This document shows positions 55,688-63,806 of a stretch of 64,000 bases of DNA, piece after piece (positions within the stretch are counted from its first letter, which is position 1; every line of letters begins with the position of its first letter). The DNA is from an uncultured Sphingomonadaceae bacterium. GTDB taxonomy: Bacteria; Pseudomonadota; Alphaproteobacteria; Sphingomonadales; Sphingomonadaceae. The stretch lies in the NCBI GenBank assembly GCA_947493215.1, contig CANLQE010000001.1, positions 1,675,404 through 1,739,403 on the forward strand, given 5' to 3'. A program made the translations under genes and the position numbers. The notes below the pieces were generated by a model that made no database searches, had not been told where the DNA came from, and worked only from the letters and a program-made list of their open reading frames with translations.

Positions 55688-56356
55688 CTATCCGATGCGC
55701 AGGGCTTCGGATGGCAGGACATTGCCAATTGGGGTGACAAGAATTGTGGGACTATTGCCTTGCGATGTCTGCACGGATGCCACGGGCACCCATGTTGCAA
55801 GGTTAGATACATTTCCGCCGTTTACGCGAACCCGCAGGCGCCCCAGATCTTGCGGCTCTCCATTTGCGTTTTTGCTGTCAAAGTTAAACTGGATCGGTCC
55901 AGCTTCCTGACTGCCTAGCTCGGCAAACATCACAATTTCTCCTGCTTCATTAAGCAGATCAATCGACAGGTTCTCACTCGGCTGGTTCAGTTCAAACTCG
56001 CCGGTATATTCGCCATCCTTGTTCGCGACCGAGAAGTTTCCGGGAACCAATACATTGTGGCCGATCCATTCTTTGGCATCGGATAAACGGTTATTACCCA
56101 GCATCGCCGCGATATCGGTGAGTGACTGGTTCATTTCGGAAATGCCGGCAACGCTCGAAAATTGTGCGAGCTGGGCCACCATCGCCTGGTTATCCAATGG
56201 ATCAAACGGGTCCTGAAACTTTAGCTGTGTCGTCATTAGACGCAGAAAGGAATCTTGACCCAAGTTGTTATCGCCGATGGCATCGGCAGGCTGCGCGGCT
56301 GTGAGGCCTGCAATATTACTATTATTATTTTCAAAAACTTGTGGTGCAATTTCCAT
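55688..56356 (-). CDS. flgD: Hook scaffolding protein FlgD
   Basis: 222 residues. QDSFLRLMTTQLKFQDPFDP and DNQAMVAQLAQFSSVAGI (about 33-70) are the FlgD signature; the C-terminal part is a beta-rich FlgD-Ig-like and Tudor-like domain. It is the cap that drives hook polymerisation. Start overlaps the flgC stop by one base (TAATG). Confidence 0.94.
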   Translation of the reverse strand: MEIAPQVFENNNSNIAGLTAAQPADAIGDNNLGQDSFLRLMTTQLKFQDPFDPLDNQAMVAQLAQFSSVAGISEMNQSLTDIAAMLGNNRLSDAKEWIGHNVLVPGNFSVANKDGEYTGEFELNQPSENLSIDLLNEAGEIVMFAELGSQEAGPIQFNFDSKNANGEPQDLGRLRVRVNGGNVSNLATWVPVASVQTSQGNSPTILVTPIGNVLPSEALRIG

Positions 56357-56754
56357 TATTGGTTCCTTACCGTTTCTAGAATGAGTGATTTTGCGGTCTG
56401 TAAAACTTGTACGTTATTCTTGTAATTTCTGGCGGTTTCGAGCATGTCGATCATCTCGGCGGTCTCATCGACAGCCGCTTCCCAGACATAGCCTTCCTTG
56501 TCCGCAATCGGGTTGGATGGGTCGTAACGTCGCTGTGGTTCGGCGTCGGTCTGAACCACTTTTTCAACATCGACCGTCGCCATATTATCTTCCATGACGG
56601 ACCGAAAAACCGGGCGCATGGCGCGATAGGCTTCGTCCTTGCTGGCATAGTCGGTCCGGGCATTGGCCAGATTGGATGCGGTTGTGTTGAGCCGTACCAT
56701 CTGGGCCGACATGGCCCGGCTGGCGACATCAAATACATTCATACTACCGCTCAT
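56356..56754 (-). CDS. flgC: Proximal rod protein FlgC
   Basis: 132 residues. N-terminal ASRAMSAQMVRLNTTASNLA and NARTD; C-terminal DETAEMIDMLETARNYKNNV then QVLQTAKSLI. Full-length FlgC. Starts 2 bases after flgB and shares one base with flgD. Confidence 0.95.
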   Translation of the reverse strand: MSGSMNVFDVASRAMSAQMVRLNTTASNLANARTDYASKDEAYRAMRPVFRSVMEDNMATVDVEKVVQTDAEPQRRYDPSNPIADKEGYVWEAAVDETAEMIDMLETARNYKNNVQVLQTAKSLILETVRNQ

Positions 56755-56756
56755 AT

Positions 56757-57110
56757 CTATTCCCCTTTCAAGGCGCGTTTGATCGACGACACTTGTCCTT
56801 TGAGGAAGGACAGGGTGGTGCGATATTGAATGGCATTTTCAGCGAACAAGGTTTGTTCAACCGACAGTTCGACGGTATTCCCATCGAGCGAGGATTGGAG
56901 CGGTACGCGGAAGCCAGTATGGTCTTTCATCGCTTTGTCTAATGAGCCGCCATTTTGTGCTTGCTGCATCGCCCGATCGAAATCGAGGTCCTTCGCCTTA
57001 TATCCAGGCGTGGACGCGTTTGCGATATTAGAGGCCAGCATATTCAGACGCTGCGAACGCAATTTCAGCGCTCCCCCGTTTAATGCAAAAATTTGATCCA
57101 AACTCGGCAT
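56757..57110 (-). CDS. flgB: Proximal rod protein FlgB
   Basis: 117 residues. RSQRLNMLASNIANASTPGY then KAKDLDF near the start and a C-terminal helix FAENAIQYRTTLSFLKGQVS are typical. First gene of the flgB-C-D-E-F-G-H-I-J-K-L unit. A sigma-54 promoter lies about 90-100 bases upstream of the ATG. Confidence 0.94.
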   Translation of the reverse strand: MPSLDQIFALNGGALKLRSQRLNMLASNIANASTPGYKAKDLDFDRAMQQAQNGGSLDKAMKDHTGFRVPLQSSLDGNTVELSVEQTLFAENAIQYRTTLSFLKGQVSSIKRALKGE

Positions 57111-57197
57111 CGAATTAAATCCTGTCTTAACTGTCCGGCCATTCGACCGTCACTTTGGCATGAGAAGCACCGGGATCGGTAATCTCGAACAATACTT

Positions 57198-57213
57198 CGC
57201 AAAGGGCGTGCCA
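57198..57213 (-). promoter_or_regulatory. Sigma-54 promoter of the flgB operon
   Basis: On the minus strand TGGCACGCCCTTTGCG: GG (-24) and GC (-12) with exactly 10 bases between, and the full TGGCACG-N4-TTGC consensus. The start site would be near 57186, giving a 75-base leader to flgB. Sigma-54 control of hook/rod genes is usual in alphaproteobacteria. Confidence 0.8.
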
Positions 57214-57296
57214 GTTTTCTGGTGCCGGGCGAAAAAGCGCAGTTTTTGGGGATTTCGTAACCGTGATGGCAAAAATTTTATCCAGAGGCAGACTGG

Positions 57297-57316
57297 ACCG
57301 GCAAATTTTTGCCGGT
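57297..57316. repeat. 20-base perfect palindrome in the flgB/motA-like divergent region
   Basis: ACCGGCAAA with TTTGCCGGT around a central TT, a perfect inverted repeat. Related half-sites (GGCAAAAATTTT at about 57268, GGAAAAAATTTGCC at about 57321) flank it. Likely operators for the divergent flgB operon and stator-like genes; the binding protein is unknown. Confidence 0.5.
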
Positions 57317-57357
57317 TGCCGGAAAAAATTTGCCGCTTTTGAAAGAGGCGGGATCTG

Positions 57358-58053
57358 ATGGACGCTATTCTCAGCAATATTGGTCGATTTTTTGATCCGC
57401 TGTCTTTCGGCCTGGTGCTGGGCAGCGTGCTGATTATGGCATGGCTTCAAAATGGCCGGGCATCATTCGGTTTGGCCTTTGCCGCCCTTTTACACTGCGG
57501 CAGAGATCCCTTTGCAGAGAGCGGAGAAAATGCCACTTTCATGTGTCGCCGCATTGACTTTGTCTTAAGAGAAGACGGGTTTGTGGGGTTGGAACGTGTC
57601 CGTAGTGAGGACGCATTCGTCACCCGTGTCATTGCTCATCTGCTAAACTCCAAGGAAGCGAAAACCTTTGAAGAATGGGCGCGGCTCGAACAGAATTCCG
57701 TGCAAAAGAAGCAGGATATGATGGCGACATATTGGAGTGCAGCCTCCGAAATCGCGCCCGCCATAGGTTTGATTGGCACGATCATGGGCCTGATCCAACT
57801 TTTTGCGACTGGCATTGATCCGCTAAAAATGGGTCCGGCGATGAGTTTCACTTTGCTCACCAGTCTCTATGGACTGTTTGTTTCGAACATTATTGCTTAT
57901 CCGATCTATGTGCGTCTGCAAGCTAGGGCGGATATATTAAACACCTATCGCGCCGCTGTCGTGCAACATGCTGTCGCGATCGCAAAACGAGAATTACTGA
58001 TTTCGGGGCCGGTTCATTTCTCTCCGCAACAGCCATTGCGTGCGGCGAGCTGA
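57358..58053 (+). CDS. MotA/TolQ/ExbB-type proton channel protein
   Basis: 231 residues with hydrophobic segments at about 15-35, 40-50, 122-145 and 155-180. SEIAPAIGLIGTIMGLIQLF and FTLLTSLYGLFVSNIIAYPI match the third and fourth helices of MotA. It is shorter than the main MotA (287). It is followed after 3 bases by a MotB-like gene, so the pair looks like a second stator. No sigma-54 promoter is seen on this strand upstream. Confidence 0.8.
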   Translation: MDAILSNIGRFFDPLSFGLVLGSVLIMAWLQNGRASFGLAFAALLHCGRDPFAESGENATFMCRRIDFVLREDGFVGLERVRSEDAFVTRVIAHLLNSKEAKTFEEWARLEQNSVQKKQDMMATYWSAASEIAPAIGLIGTIMGLIQLFATGIDPLKMGPAMSFTLLTSLYGLFVSNIIAYPIYVRLQARADILNTYRAAVVQHAVAIAKRELLISGPVHFSPQQPLRAAS

Positions 58054-58056
58054 TCA

Positions 58057-58545
58057 GTGAAGGCGGGGCGCACCACTCTGTCCTTTTTGGACCTCGCCCT
58101 GATGTTGCTCAGCGCCTTTGCTTATGCCCATTTTGTGAACATTGCCGATCCAGAAACCCGCAAAAAACTGTCCGGTGACACGGACCAGGCTTCCAAGGTT
58201 TTGGGAGCATTTGAATATAGAGCTGCTGAGTTTTTCGGCGACAGCAGCGCGGTGCTAACAGATTTTGCCCGCTCAGAGATTTCTCAAATTCTTTCCGTCC
58301 AGAAAAAGCAATTGCTTACTATATATGTGCCGGCCGTTTCTGAGACACAGGACGGCCAAAGACTGCGACAGTGGGAAAAAGTAGCGGCTCGATCCGCGGC
58401 CATTGCCGATGCTTTTCAAAAGGCCGGGCAAGAGGGTGACATGATTGTTCTGAAAATGCCGGATAAGTTGGTATCAACAACGGCAGAGAAACAGAATATC
58501 GTGCTGACCTTTCTTCCGCCCGAAACTGTCTTGCCAGAGAAATAA
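58057..58545 (+). CDS. MotB-like membrane protein with degenerate periplasmic domain
   Basis: 162 residues from GTG. One N-terminal helix SFLDLALMLLSAFAYAHF with Asp12 at the position of the MotB/ExbD proton-binding Asp. The C-terminal part (LRQWEKVAARSAAIADAFQK) recalls the central helix of an OmpA-like domain, but the motif TDxxG...LSxxRA and terminal RRV are missing, and the chain is about 120 residues shorter than the main MotB. Peptidoglycan binding is therefore unlikely. Partner of the MotA-like protein 3 bases upstream. A stator regulator or specialised proton channel is possible. Confidence 0.65.
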   Translation: MKAGRTTLSFLDLALMLLSAFAYAHFVNIADPETRKKLSGDTDQASKVLGAFEYRAAEFFGDSSAVLTDFARSEISQILSVQKKQLLTIYVPAVSETQDGQRLRQWEKVAARSAAIADAFQKAGQEGDMIVLKMPDKLVSTTAEKQNIVLTFLPPETVLPEK

Positions 58546-58563
58546 TATAGACTGGCCGTTAAT

Positions 58564-58579
58564 TGGCATGAAACCTGCT
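58564..58579 (+). promoter_or_regulatory. Sigma-54 promoter of flgA
   Basis: TGGCATGAAACCTGCT: GG and GC with 10 bases between. The start site would be near 58590, 25 bases before the flgA ATG. Confidence 0.65.
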
Positions 58580-58614
58580 TAGTTTTTCCTGAACAAAGTG
58601 CACAGGAACCTATT

Positions 58615-59112
58615 ATGTCTTATTATCGCGTTGCCATTCCCATGTTGTCCGTTCTTGTTATGGGCGCGGCCTCCTCATTTGAAGATACCACCCACCTGGA
58701 CCGACAGGTGGCAGCGCATCTGAATGCCGACATTGGCGGCGCGGGTGGAGCGCGCGCGGCGATAGATACAAAATTGCGGTTAAAACGCTGTTCGAGCCCT
58801 GTGCAGTTTTCAGATACTAATAACAATGCCGTGATGGTGAGCTGCCCTGATCTGGGATGGCGGATATTTGTTCCGGTCCGGCGTACACAGGCCCGCGCCA
58901 CTAACAAGGCCGCGCGTGCGGACGAATTTGTGGTTTTGAGAAATCAACCGCTGACACTTGTAGTCCGGCGCCCTAGCTTCAGTGTGAGCTACGGCGTTAT
59001 CGCGCAAAAAAATGGCAGGGTAGGGGATTACATCCCTGTCCGGTCCAGCCGTAAATCGAAAATGTTAATGGCGCGCGTGTCTGGTTCTGGAGAAGTGGAA
59101 CTGGTGCAGTAA
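58615..59112 (+). CDS. flgA: P-ring assembly chaperone FlgA
   Basis: 165 residues. Signal peptide to about residue 20 (MGAASS). SAF-domain end: NQPLTLVVRRPSFSVSYG and IAQKNGRVGDYIPVRSS then KMLMARVSGSGEVELV, the conserved FlgA C-terminus. Shorter than enteric FlgA, like other alphaproteobacterial ones. AGGAA lies about 8 bases upstream. It follows a sigma-54 promoter. Confidence 0.88.
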   Translation: MSYYRVAIPMLSVLVMGAASSFEDTTHLDRQVAAHLNADIGGAGGARAAIDTKLRLKRCSSPVQFSDTNNNAVMVSCPDLGWRIFVPVRRTQARATNKAARADEFVVLRNQPLTLVVRRPSFSVSYGVIAQKNGRVGDYIPVRSSRKSKMLMARVSGSGEVELVQ

Positions 59113-59235
59113 TTTTTTTTGACAAAGATATTAATTTTTTCACAACACACCGTAAATTGTTACGAGAGACGTTGTAGACGTTTCAGCCCAGGTCAATAAG
59201 TACCAATAAGCTGAACGTATTAAGGATAGATTGAA

Positions 59236-59526
59236 ATGAAACCTGTTGAAAGCTACTCAGCGATTAATACGCGGCTGGATCGGCCAGTATTGCAAGATAG
59301 TGCGGCAAATAAAGCTGCGGCTGGAACCAATGCCGATGAGCCCAAGCAATCTCCGGCGATTACGACTACCGCGTCGATATTAGCCGCGCAAACGCCGCCT
59401 TTTGATGCACAGAAAGTTGCCGACGTACGGCAGAAAATTGCCTCTGGGGTATATAGTGTTGATACGGCCGCCCTGGCGCAGAAAATGCTGGATAACGGAG
59501 TATTTGGAGTGGAATCGGACAAATGA
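59236..59526 (+). CDS. flgM: Anti-sigma-28 factor FlgM
   Basis: 96 residues, with an Ala/Pro/Thr-rich N-terminal half that is probably disordered. The C-terminal VADVRQKIASGVYSVDTAAL and AQKMLDNGVF is the sigma-28-binding region. It holds FliA inactive until it is exported through the hook-basal body. fliA lies 3.5 kb downstream. Stop overlaps the next gene by 4 bases (ATGA). Confidence 0.9.
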   Translation: MKPVESYSAINTRLDRPVLQDSAANKAAAGTNADEPKQSPAITTTASILAAQTPPFDAQKVADVRQKIASGVYSVDTAALAQKMLDNGVFGVESDK

Positions 59527-59834
59527 AACATATAGTGGAATCCTTCCGAAGTTCCCAAGATAGTCTGTTTTCAGCGCTGGAAGGGCATGACAGCGATGCA
59601 ATTTTTCAAGCCAGCAAGCAATTGGGCCAAGCAGTCGCTCAGCTTGGTTCGATCAATGCCAACGAATTGGATCCGGGACTTAAGCCGCTCATTTCCGAAG
59701 CTGACGATTTGATGCAGGCATCCATCTATCGTTTGCGTTTTTTACGCGACCATAGCTCCACGAGATTACAGCTATTGGCCGGATTTCGTGAAAGCCAAGC
59801 GAATACCTATTCCGATGCCGCTCGCGGTCGGTAG
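59523..59834 (+). CDS. FlgN-like export chaperone (probable)
   Basis: 103 residues, all helical: SFRSSQDSLFSALEGHDSDA, QASKQLGQAVAQLG and ADDLMQASIYRLRFLRDHS. Position directly after flgM with a 4-base overlap is that of flgN in many bacteria, and the C-terminal RLQLLAGFRESQANTYSD loosely resembles the FlgN end. FlgN carries FlgK and FlgL. Sequence similarity is weak, so the call depends on context. Confidence 0.6.
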   Translation: MKHIVESFRSSQDSLFSALEGHDSDAIFQASKQLGQAVAQLGSINANELDPGLKPLISEADDLMQASIYRLRFLRDHSSTRLQLLAGFRESQANTYSDAARGR

Positions 59835-59980
59835 ATCTACGAAAAGCCACTATTATTTTTAGTTTTCAGGCGTTTATAAGCGTCTCGTCACAGTTGAACT
59901 ACGCGCGGCATAAATATGTCTGCGCGTTTTCACATTTGGACGTTAAATATATCGCGGCCGCCGCCTCCCAATATAAGTTC

Positions 59981-59996
59981 TGGCATGATCATTGCT
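59981..59996 (+). promoter_or_regulatory. Sigma-54 promoter of the lytic transglycosylase-flhA-fliA unit
   Basis: TGGCATGATCATTGCT: GG and GC with exactly 10 bases between, TTGC at -12. The start site is near 60006, just before the ATG at 60028, which rules out the in-frame TTG at 59992 inside the promoter. Confidence 0.75.
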
Positions 59997-60027
59997 TCTC
60001 TCCTTTGCAGGAGACTTTGATACTAGT

Positions 60028-60855
60028 ATGTCCAATCTATCCATCACCAACCTGACCGAGCGGCGCGATTTGCCGAGCGTCATCGCGCAAAGCGCGCAGC
60101 GCACCGGTGTTGATTTTCAATATCTGGTCGCGCAGGCGCAGCTTGAAAGCGGGATGCGGGCAGATGCAAAGGCATCAACCTCTTCGGCCACAGGCCTGTA
60201 CCAATTTATCGATCAAACCTGGCTTGGCCTGGTCAAGGAAAAGGGCGACCAATACGGGCTGGGTTGGGCACAAAATGCTATTTCCAGAAACTCCAATGGA
60301 CGTCTGACAGTCTCTGATAAGTCCCAGAAATCTAGCATTTTGGCACTCAGAAATGATCCAACGCTTTCTGCTAATCTCGCGGGAGAATTTGCACGGGATA
60401 ATAGCCAGTATCTAGAACAGAGAACGGGTCGGAAACCTGAATCTGTTGATCTTTATCTAGCCCATTTTCTGGGGCCTGCGGGCGCCGCGAAATTCCTGAA
60501 TAAGATGGAAAATAGCCCCGGCGCATCTGCCGCATCCGCCTTTCCGAAAGCGGCCCGGTCTAACCATAATATATTTTTCAATTCCGCTGGCAACGCCCGC
60601 AGCTTTGAAGATATCCGCGGTCGTTTTGAGCGCAAACTGGCCAACGCTGCGGACTTAGTTGGCCGCGGCAACGCTTTGCCGACCCGTGGAAATATTTTGC
60701 CGCAGTCCGATGGTGAGACGCAAACGGTGCAGCCGGAAGATTATCTGCGGATCGCGCGAGCCCATGTTGACGACAAAAGCCATTTAAACCTGCCGAAGCC
60801 ATTTAGCGAGCCGGCACGTGCCGCCTACCTGATGCTCGCTACCCTAGGGATATAA
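60028..60855 (+). CDS. Lytic transglycosylase (SLT-like), flagellar
   Basis: 275 residues from the ATG. FQYLVAQAQLESGMRADAKA carries the catalytic Glu40, followed by STSSATGLYQFIDQTWLGLV, a goose-lysozyme/SLT pattern. No Sec signal is seen, so it may be exported by the flagellar apparatus (inference). Its gene lies in the flagellar run, just before flhA. It may replace the muramidase half missing from FlgJ. Confidence 0.8.
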   Translation: MSNLSITNLTERRDLPSVIAQSAQRTGVDFQYLVAQAQLESGMRADAKASTSSATGLYQFIDQTWLGLVKEKGDQYGLGWAQNAISRNSNGRLTVSDKSQKSSILALRNDPTLSANLAGEFARDNSQYLEQRTGRKPESVDLYLAHFLGPAGAAKFLNKMENSPGASAASAFPKAARSNHNIFFNSAGNARSFEDIRGRFERKLANAADLVGRGNALPTRGNILPQSDGETQTVQPEDYLRIARAHVDDKSHLNLPKPFSEPARAAYLMLATLGI

Positions 60856-60861
60856 AATATA

Positions 60862-62973
60862 ATGAACCGACAAATGTTTTCGATGGACCGGATGGCCGAC
60901 AATCTGAAATCGGGCCTGTTGCCGATGGCGACGCTGTTGCTCGTTATCTTCATGGTTTTACCGCTGCCTACGATCATGCTCGATATCGGGTTCATTACCA
61001 ATATCATGATCTCGCTCGCGATTCTGATGGTCGCGTTAAACGCGAACAAGCCGCTCGATTTTTCAAGCTTCCCGACCGTGCTGCTATTCGCAACACTAAT
61101 GCGACTGGGCTTGAACGTAGCATCGACGCGGGTTGTTCTGGTTCAAGGGCACGAGGGCGGAGATTCTGCTGGGCAGATTATCGAAGCTTTTGGTAGTCTG
61201 TTGCTCGGCGGCAATTATGTTGTCGGCATATTCGTCTTCGCGATCCTGATGATCATCAATTTGATCGTTATCACCAAGGGTGCTGGACGGGTGTCTGAAG
61301 TATCAGCGCGGTTCACTCTAGATGCTTTGCCCGGGAAGCAAATGGCTATTGATGCCGACCTGAATGCAGGATTGATTGCGCCAGAGGAAGCAAAAGAACG
61401 GCGATTGGAAGTTGCCACGGAAGCCGATTTTTACGGTTCGATGGATGGTGCTTCTAAATTTGTTAAAGGTGATGCGGTTGCCGGCATATTGATCCTCGCG
61501 GTGAATATCATCGGCGGTATCGTTCTGGGTACAACCATGCATGATCTGTCCTTTGCCGAAGCGGCGAGTACATATTCCTTGCTGGCTATTGGCGATGCGC
61601 TGGTTGCTCAGGTGCCTGCACTGATCCTATCGATCGCGGCTGCTGCAATTGTCACCCGGGTGGCATCCAGCAAGAATTTGCCCGATCAGATTACATCGCA
61701 ATTCGGGTCCGGTGCTGCGTGGGTTCCGGTGGCGGTGATCCTCACCATTTTGGGCATATTGCCGGGTATGCCGCATATGGTCGTGCTTTCTGCAGCGGCC
61801 GTTGCCACTGGTTTCGCGGTCTATTTGATCCGCAAACCAAAACCAGTTGAAGCAGCTCCCGCGCCGGTTGAGGAGAAACAACCGGAACAGATTGATTGGG
61901 AAGATGTATCTGAAAAAGCCCGACTAGGTATCGAAATCGGTTATAGTTTGGTGTCGATGGTAGAGGATCGCAAGGGGGCGCCGTTGATGAAACGGATCAC
62001 CGGGATCCGCCGTCAAATTTCCAAAGAACTCGGTTTTGTTGTGCCGCTGGTGCGGATCAAAGATGATCTGGAACTGGAACCCAATAGCTACCGGATCATG
62101 ATGGGCGGCATGGTGCTGGGAGAGGGCACTGTATGGCCGAATGATTTCTTGGCTCTTGACGATGGTCATGTTGATGCGGTGGTTGAAGGACGGCATTGTA
62201 AAGACCCCACATTTGGCATGGATGCAATTTGGATTGGAGCCGACAAAAAATCGCATGCCATTGCGGAAGGTTATACCGTTGTTGATGCTCCAACCGTTGT
62301 TGCCACACATCTGAACGATGTCGTCCGGCGAAATGCGGCTCAATTGTTCAGCATGGACGAAACGCAAAAACTGCTCGACTTGCTCAAGGAAACAAGTCCT
62401 CAGTTGGTCGATAGTCTAACGCCGCAACCACTTTCGCTATTTGCAATCACAGCTATTTGCCGTGAACTTCTAACCGAAAAAGTCCCAGTTAAAGATTTTC
62501 AAAAAATCTGTCTGGCGATGCTTGAGGCGTCAACCCATCACAGTGAAACAGAGCAGATTGTTGATGTGATAAGGCAGAAGATCGGTAATCTTATCATACA
62601 GACAATGGTGCCGATTAACCTGCCGCTGCCGGTTGTGACATTGGATGCAGAGCTAGAAAGCCTGCTCGTCAAAGCGCTCAAGATTGGTGAAGATGCAAGC
62701 TATCCGATCGAACCACAATTGGCTCAGCAGTTGGTCGAAGCGGTCGATGAAACGGCGCGCACGTTGCCGATGGAATCACGCAACATCGCGCTCATCACGT
62801 CGCCGATTGTTCGGCGACCGTTGGGGGGATTGTTGAAGAACCGGTTCCCGGATTTGACCGTACTTTCCTATCAGGAACTGCCGGAAGACAAATCTATCGA
62901 AGTCTTGGCCAAAATTGGCGTCCCGCAATCCCGGCCTGAAACGCCGCGGGTTGAAGCAAATCAAACCTATTAA
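60862..62973 (+). CDS. flhA: Flagellar type III export protein FlhA
   Basis: 703 residues. N-terminal membrane part with eight hydrophobic segments (about 20-320), including the conserved GRVSEVSARFTLDALPGKQM then AIDADLNAG (the FHIPEP region, about 130-165). C-terminal cytosolic domain from about residue 350 with EIGYSLVSMVEDRKGAPLMK. It is the central gate of the flagellar export apparatus. Six bases after the transglycosylase stop. Confidence 0.97.
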   Translation: MNRQMFSMDRMADNLKSGLLPMATLLLVIFMVLPLPTIMLDIGFITNIMISLAILMVALNANKPLDFSSFPTVLLFATLMRLGLNVASTRVVLVQGHEGGDSAGQIIEAFGSLLLGGNYVVGIFVFAILMIINLIVITKGAGRVSEVSARFTLDALPGKQMAIDADLNAGLIAPEEAKERRLEVATEADFYGSMDGASKFVKGDAVAGILILAVNIIGGIVLGTTMHDLSFAEAASTYSLLAIGDALVAQVPALILSIAAAAIVTRVASSKNLPDQITSQFGSGAAWVPVAVILTILGILPGMPHMVVLSAAAVATGFAVYLIRKPKPVEAAPAPVEEKQPEQIDWEDVSEKARLGIEIGYSLVSMVEDRKGAPLMKRITGIRRQISKELGFVVPLVRIKDDLELEPNSYRIMMGGMVLGEGTVWPNDFLALDDGHVDAVVEGRHCKDPTFGMDAIWIGADKKSHAIAEGYTVVDAPTVVATHLNDVVRRNAAQLFSMDETQKLLDLLKETSPQLVDSLTPQPLSLFAITAICRELLTEKVPVKDFQKICLAMLEASTHHSETEQIVDVIRQKIGNLIIQTMVPINLPLPVVTLDAELESLLVKALKIGEDASYPIEPQLAQQLVEAVDETARTLPMESRNIALITSPIVRRPLGGLLKNRFPDLTVLSYQELPEDKSIEVLAKIGVPQSRPETPRVEANQTY

Positions 62974-62990
62974 TCGAGTGGAATGAACTT

Positions 62991-63710
62991 ATGTTTCAAT
63001 CAAAAATAAAAGCATCTCAAGCTTATGGAGCCATGCAGATTGACGAAACCAAATTGGTTTCCGAGCATCAGGGCCTGGTCACGAAAATTGCCTGGCAGAT
63101 TAAGGGGTTTTCGCCAGATCAGATTGAAATAGAAGATCTGATTCAGGTCGGCCTAGTGGCAATGGTCGAGGCTGCCGGAAAATATGTGGATCAGGGCCAT
63201 AATTTCAGCACCTATCTATATGTGCGCGTTCGTGGCGCGATGATTGACTATTTACGCAACACTTGCAGTCTGCGCAGGAGCGCGGTGGAGTGGAACAAAA
63301 GGTTGCGCCGGATTAGCGATCAGTTAGCGCAGCAAAACGGCCGAGAACCCAATGAAGTCGAACTTGCTGAAGCCATGGGTATGGATCAGGCCGAGTTTCG
63401 GAAAAATGCCGACCGCGCGATTGATGTCCATGTCGATTCCCTCGATGAAGTTTATTGTGATTCCAGCAGCTGGTTCACCAACGATGATGATGATCAGCAT
63501 GAGGCGTTGGAAAAAAGTCAGATGGTTGAGCTTTTGTCGGCAAATTTGAAGAAGCTTAATGAACGCGAACAACTGGTACTTAATAGTTATTTCATCGAAG
63601 AAATGCAGCTGGATGAAATTGGCGCAGTGCTGGACGTGTCATCTGTCCGTGTTTGTCAGATAAAAAAGCGGGCCTTGGAAAAGCTACAAGCAGCAATGAC
63701 AACCAAATAA
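62991..63710 (+). CDS. fliA: Flagellar sigma factor FliA (sigma-28)
   Basis: 239 residues. Region 2 with IEIEDLIQVGLVAMVEAAGK and FSTYLYVRVRGAMIDYLRN, region 3 QNGREPNEVELAEAMGMD, and region 4 LNEREQLVLNSYFIEEMQLD then EIGAVLDVSSVRVCQIKKRA. It drives late flagellar genes such as flagellin and is held by FlgM. Starts 17 bases after flhA. Confidence 0.95.
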   Translation: MFQSKIKASQAYGAMQIDETKLVSEHQGLVTKIAWQIKGFSPDQIEIEDLIQVGLVAMVEAAGKYVDQGHNFSTYLYVRVRGAMIDYLRNTCSLRRSAVEWNKRLRRISDQLAQQNGREPNEVELAEAMGMDQAEFRKNADRAIDVHVDSLDEVYCDSSSWFTNDDDDQHEALEKSQMVELLSANLKKLNEREQLVLNSYFIEEMQLDEIGAVLDVSSVRVCQIKKRALEKLQAAMTTK

Positions 63711-63751
63711 TTACCATCGATGTATTTTTGTGACTGCTTGAGGCAAAGAAA

Positions 63752-63782
63752 AAGCCTCCTCCCTATTTAGGGGAAGAGGCTT
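63752..63782 (-). terminator. Terminator of the flagellin gene
   Basis: GC-rich stem with arms AGCCTC and GAGGCT around an inner CCC/GGG pairing, then TTTTTCTTT reading on the minus strand. It lies 25 bases past the flagellin stop. On the plus strand it could also end fliA transcripts. Confidence 0.75.
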
Positions 63783-63806
63783 CTCTATCATATTGAACCG
63801 AACTAA

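Noticed and set aside
57294-57340. Possible sigma-54 promoter for the second stator-like pair
   Set aside because: GG and GC are 9 bases apart in both candidates, not 10; the sequence is better explained as a palindrome.
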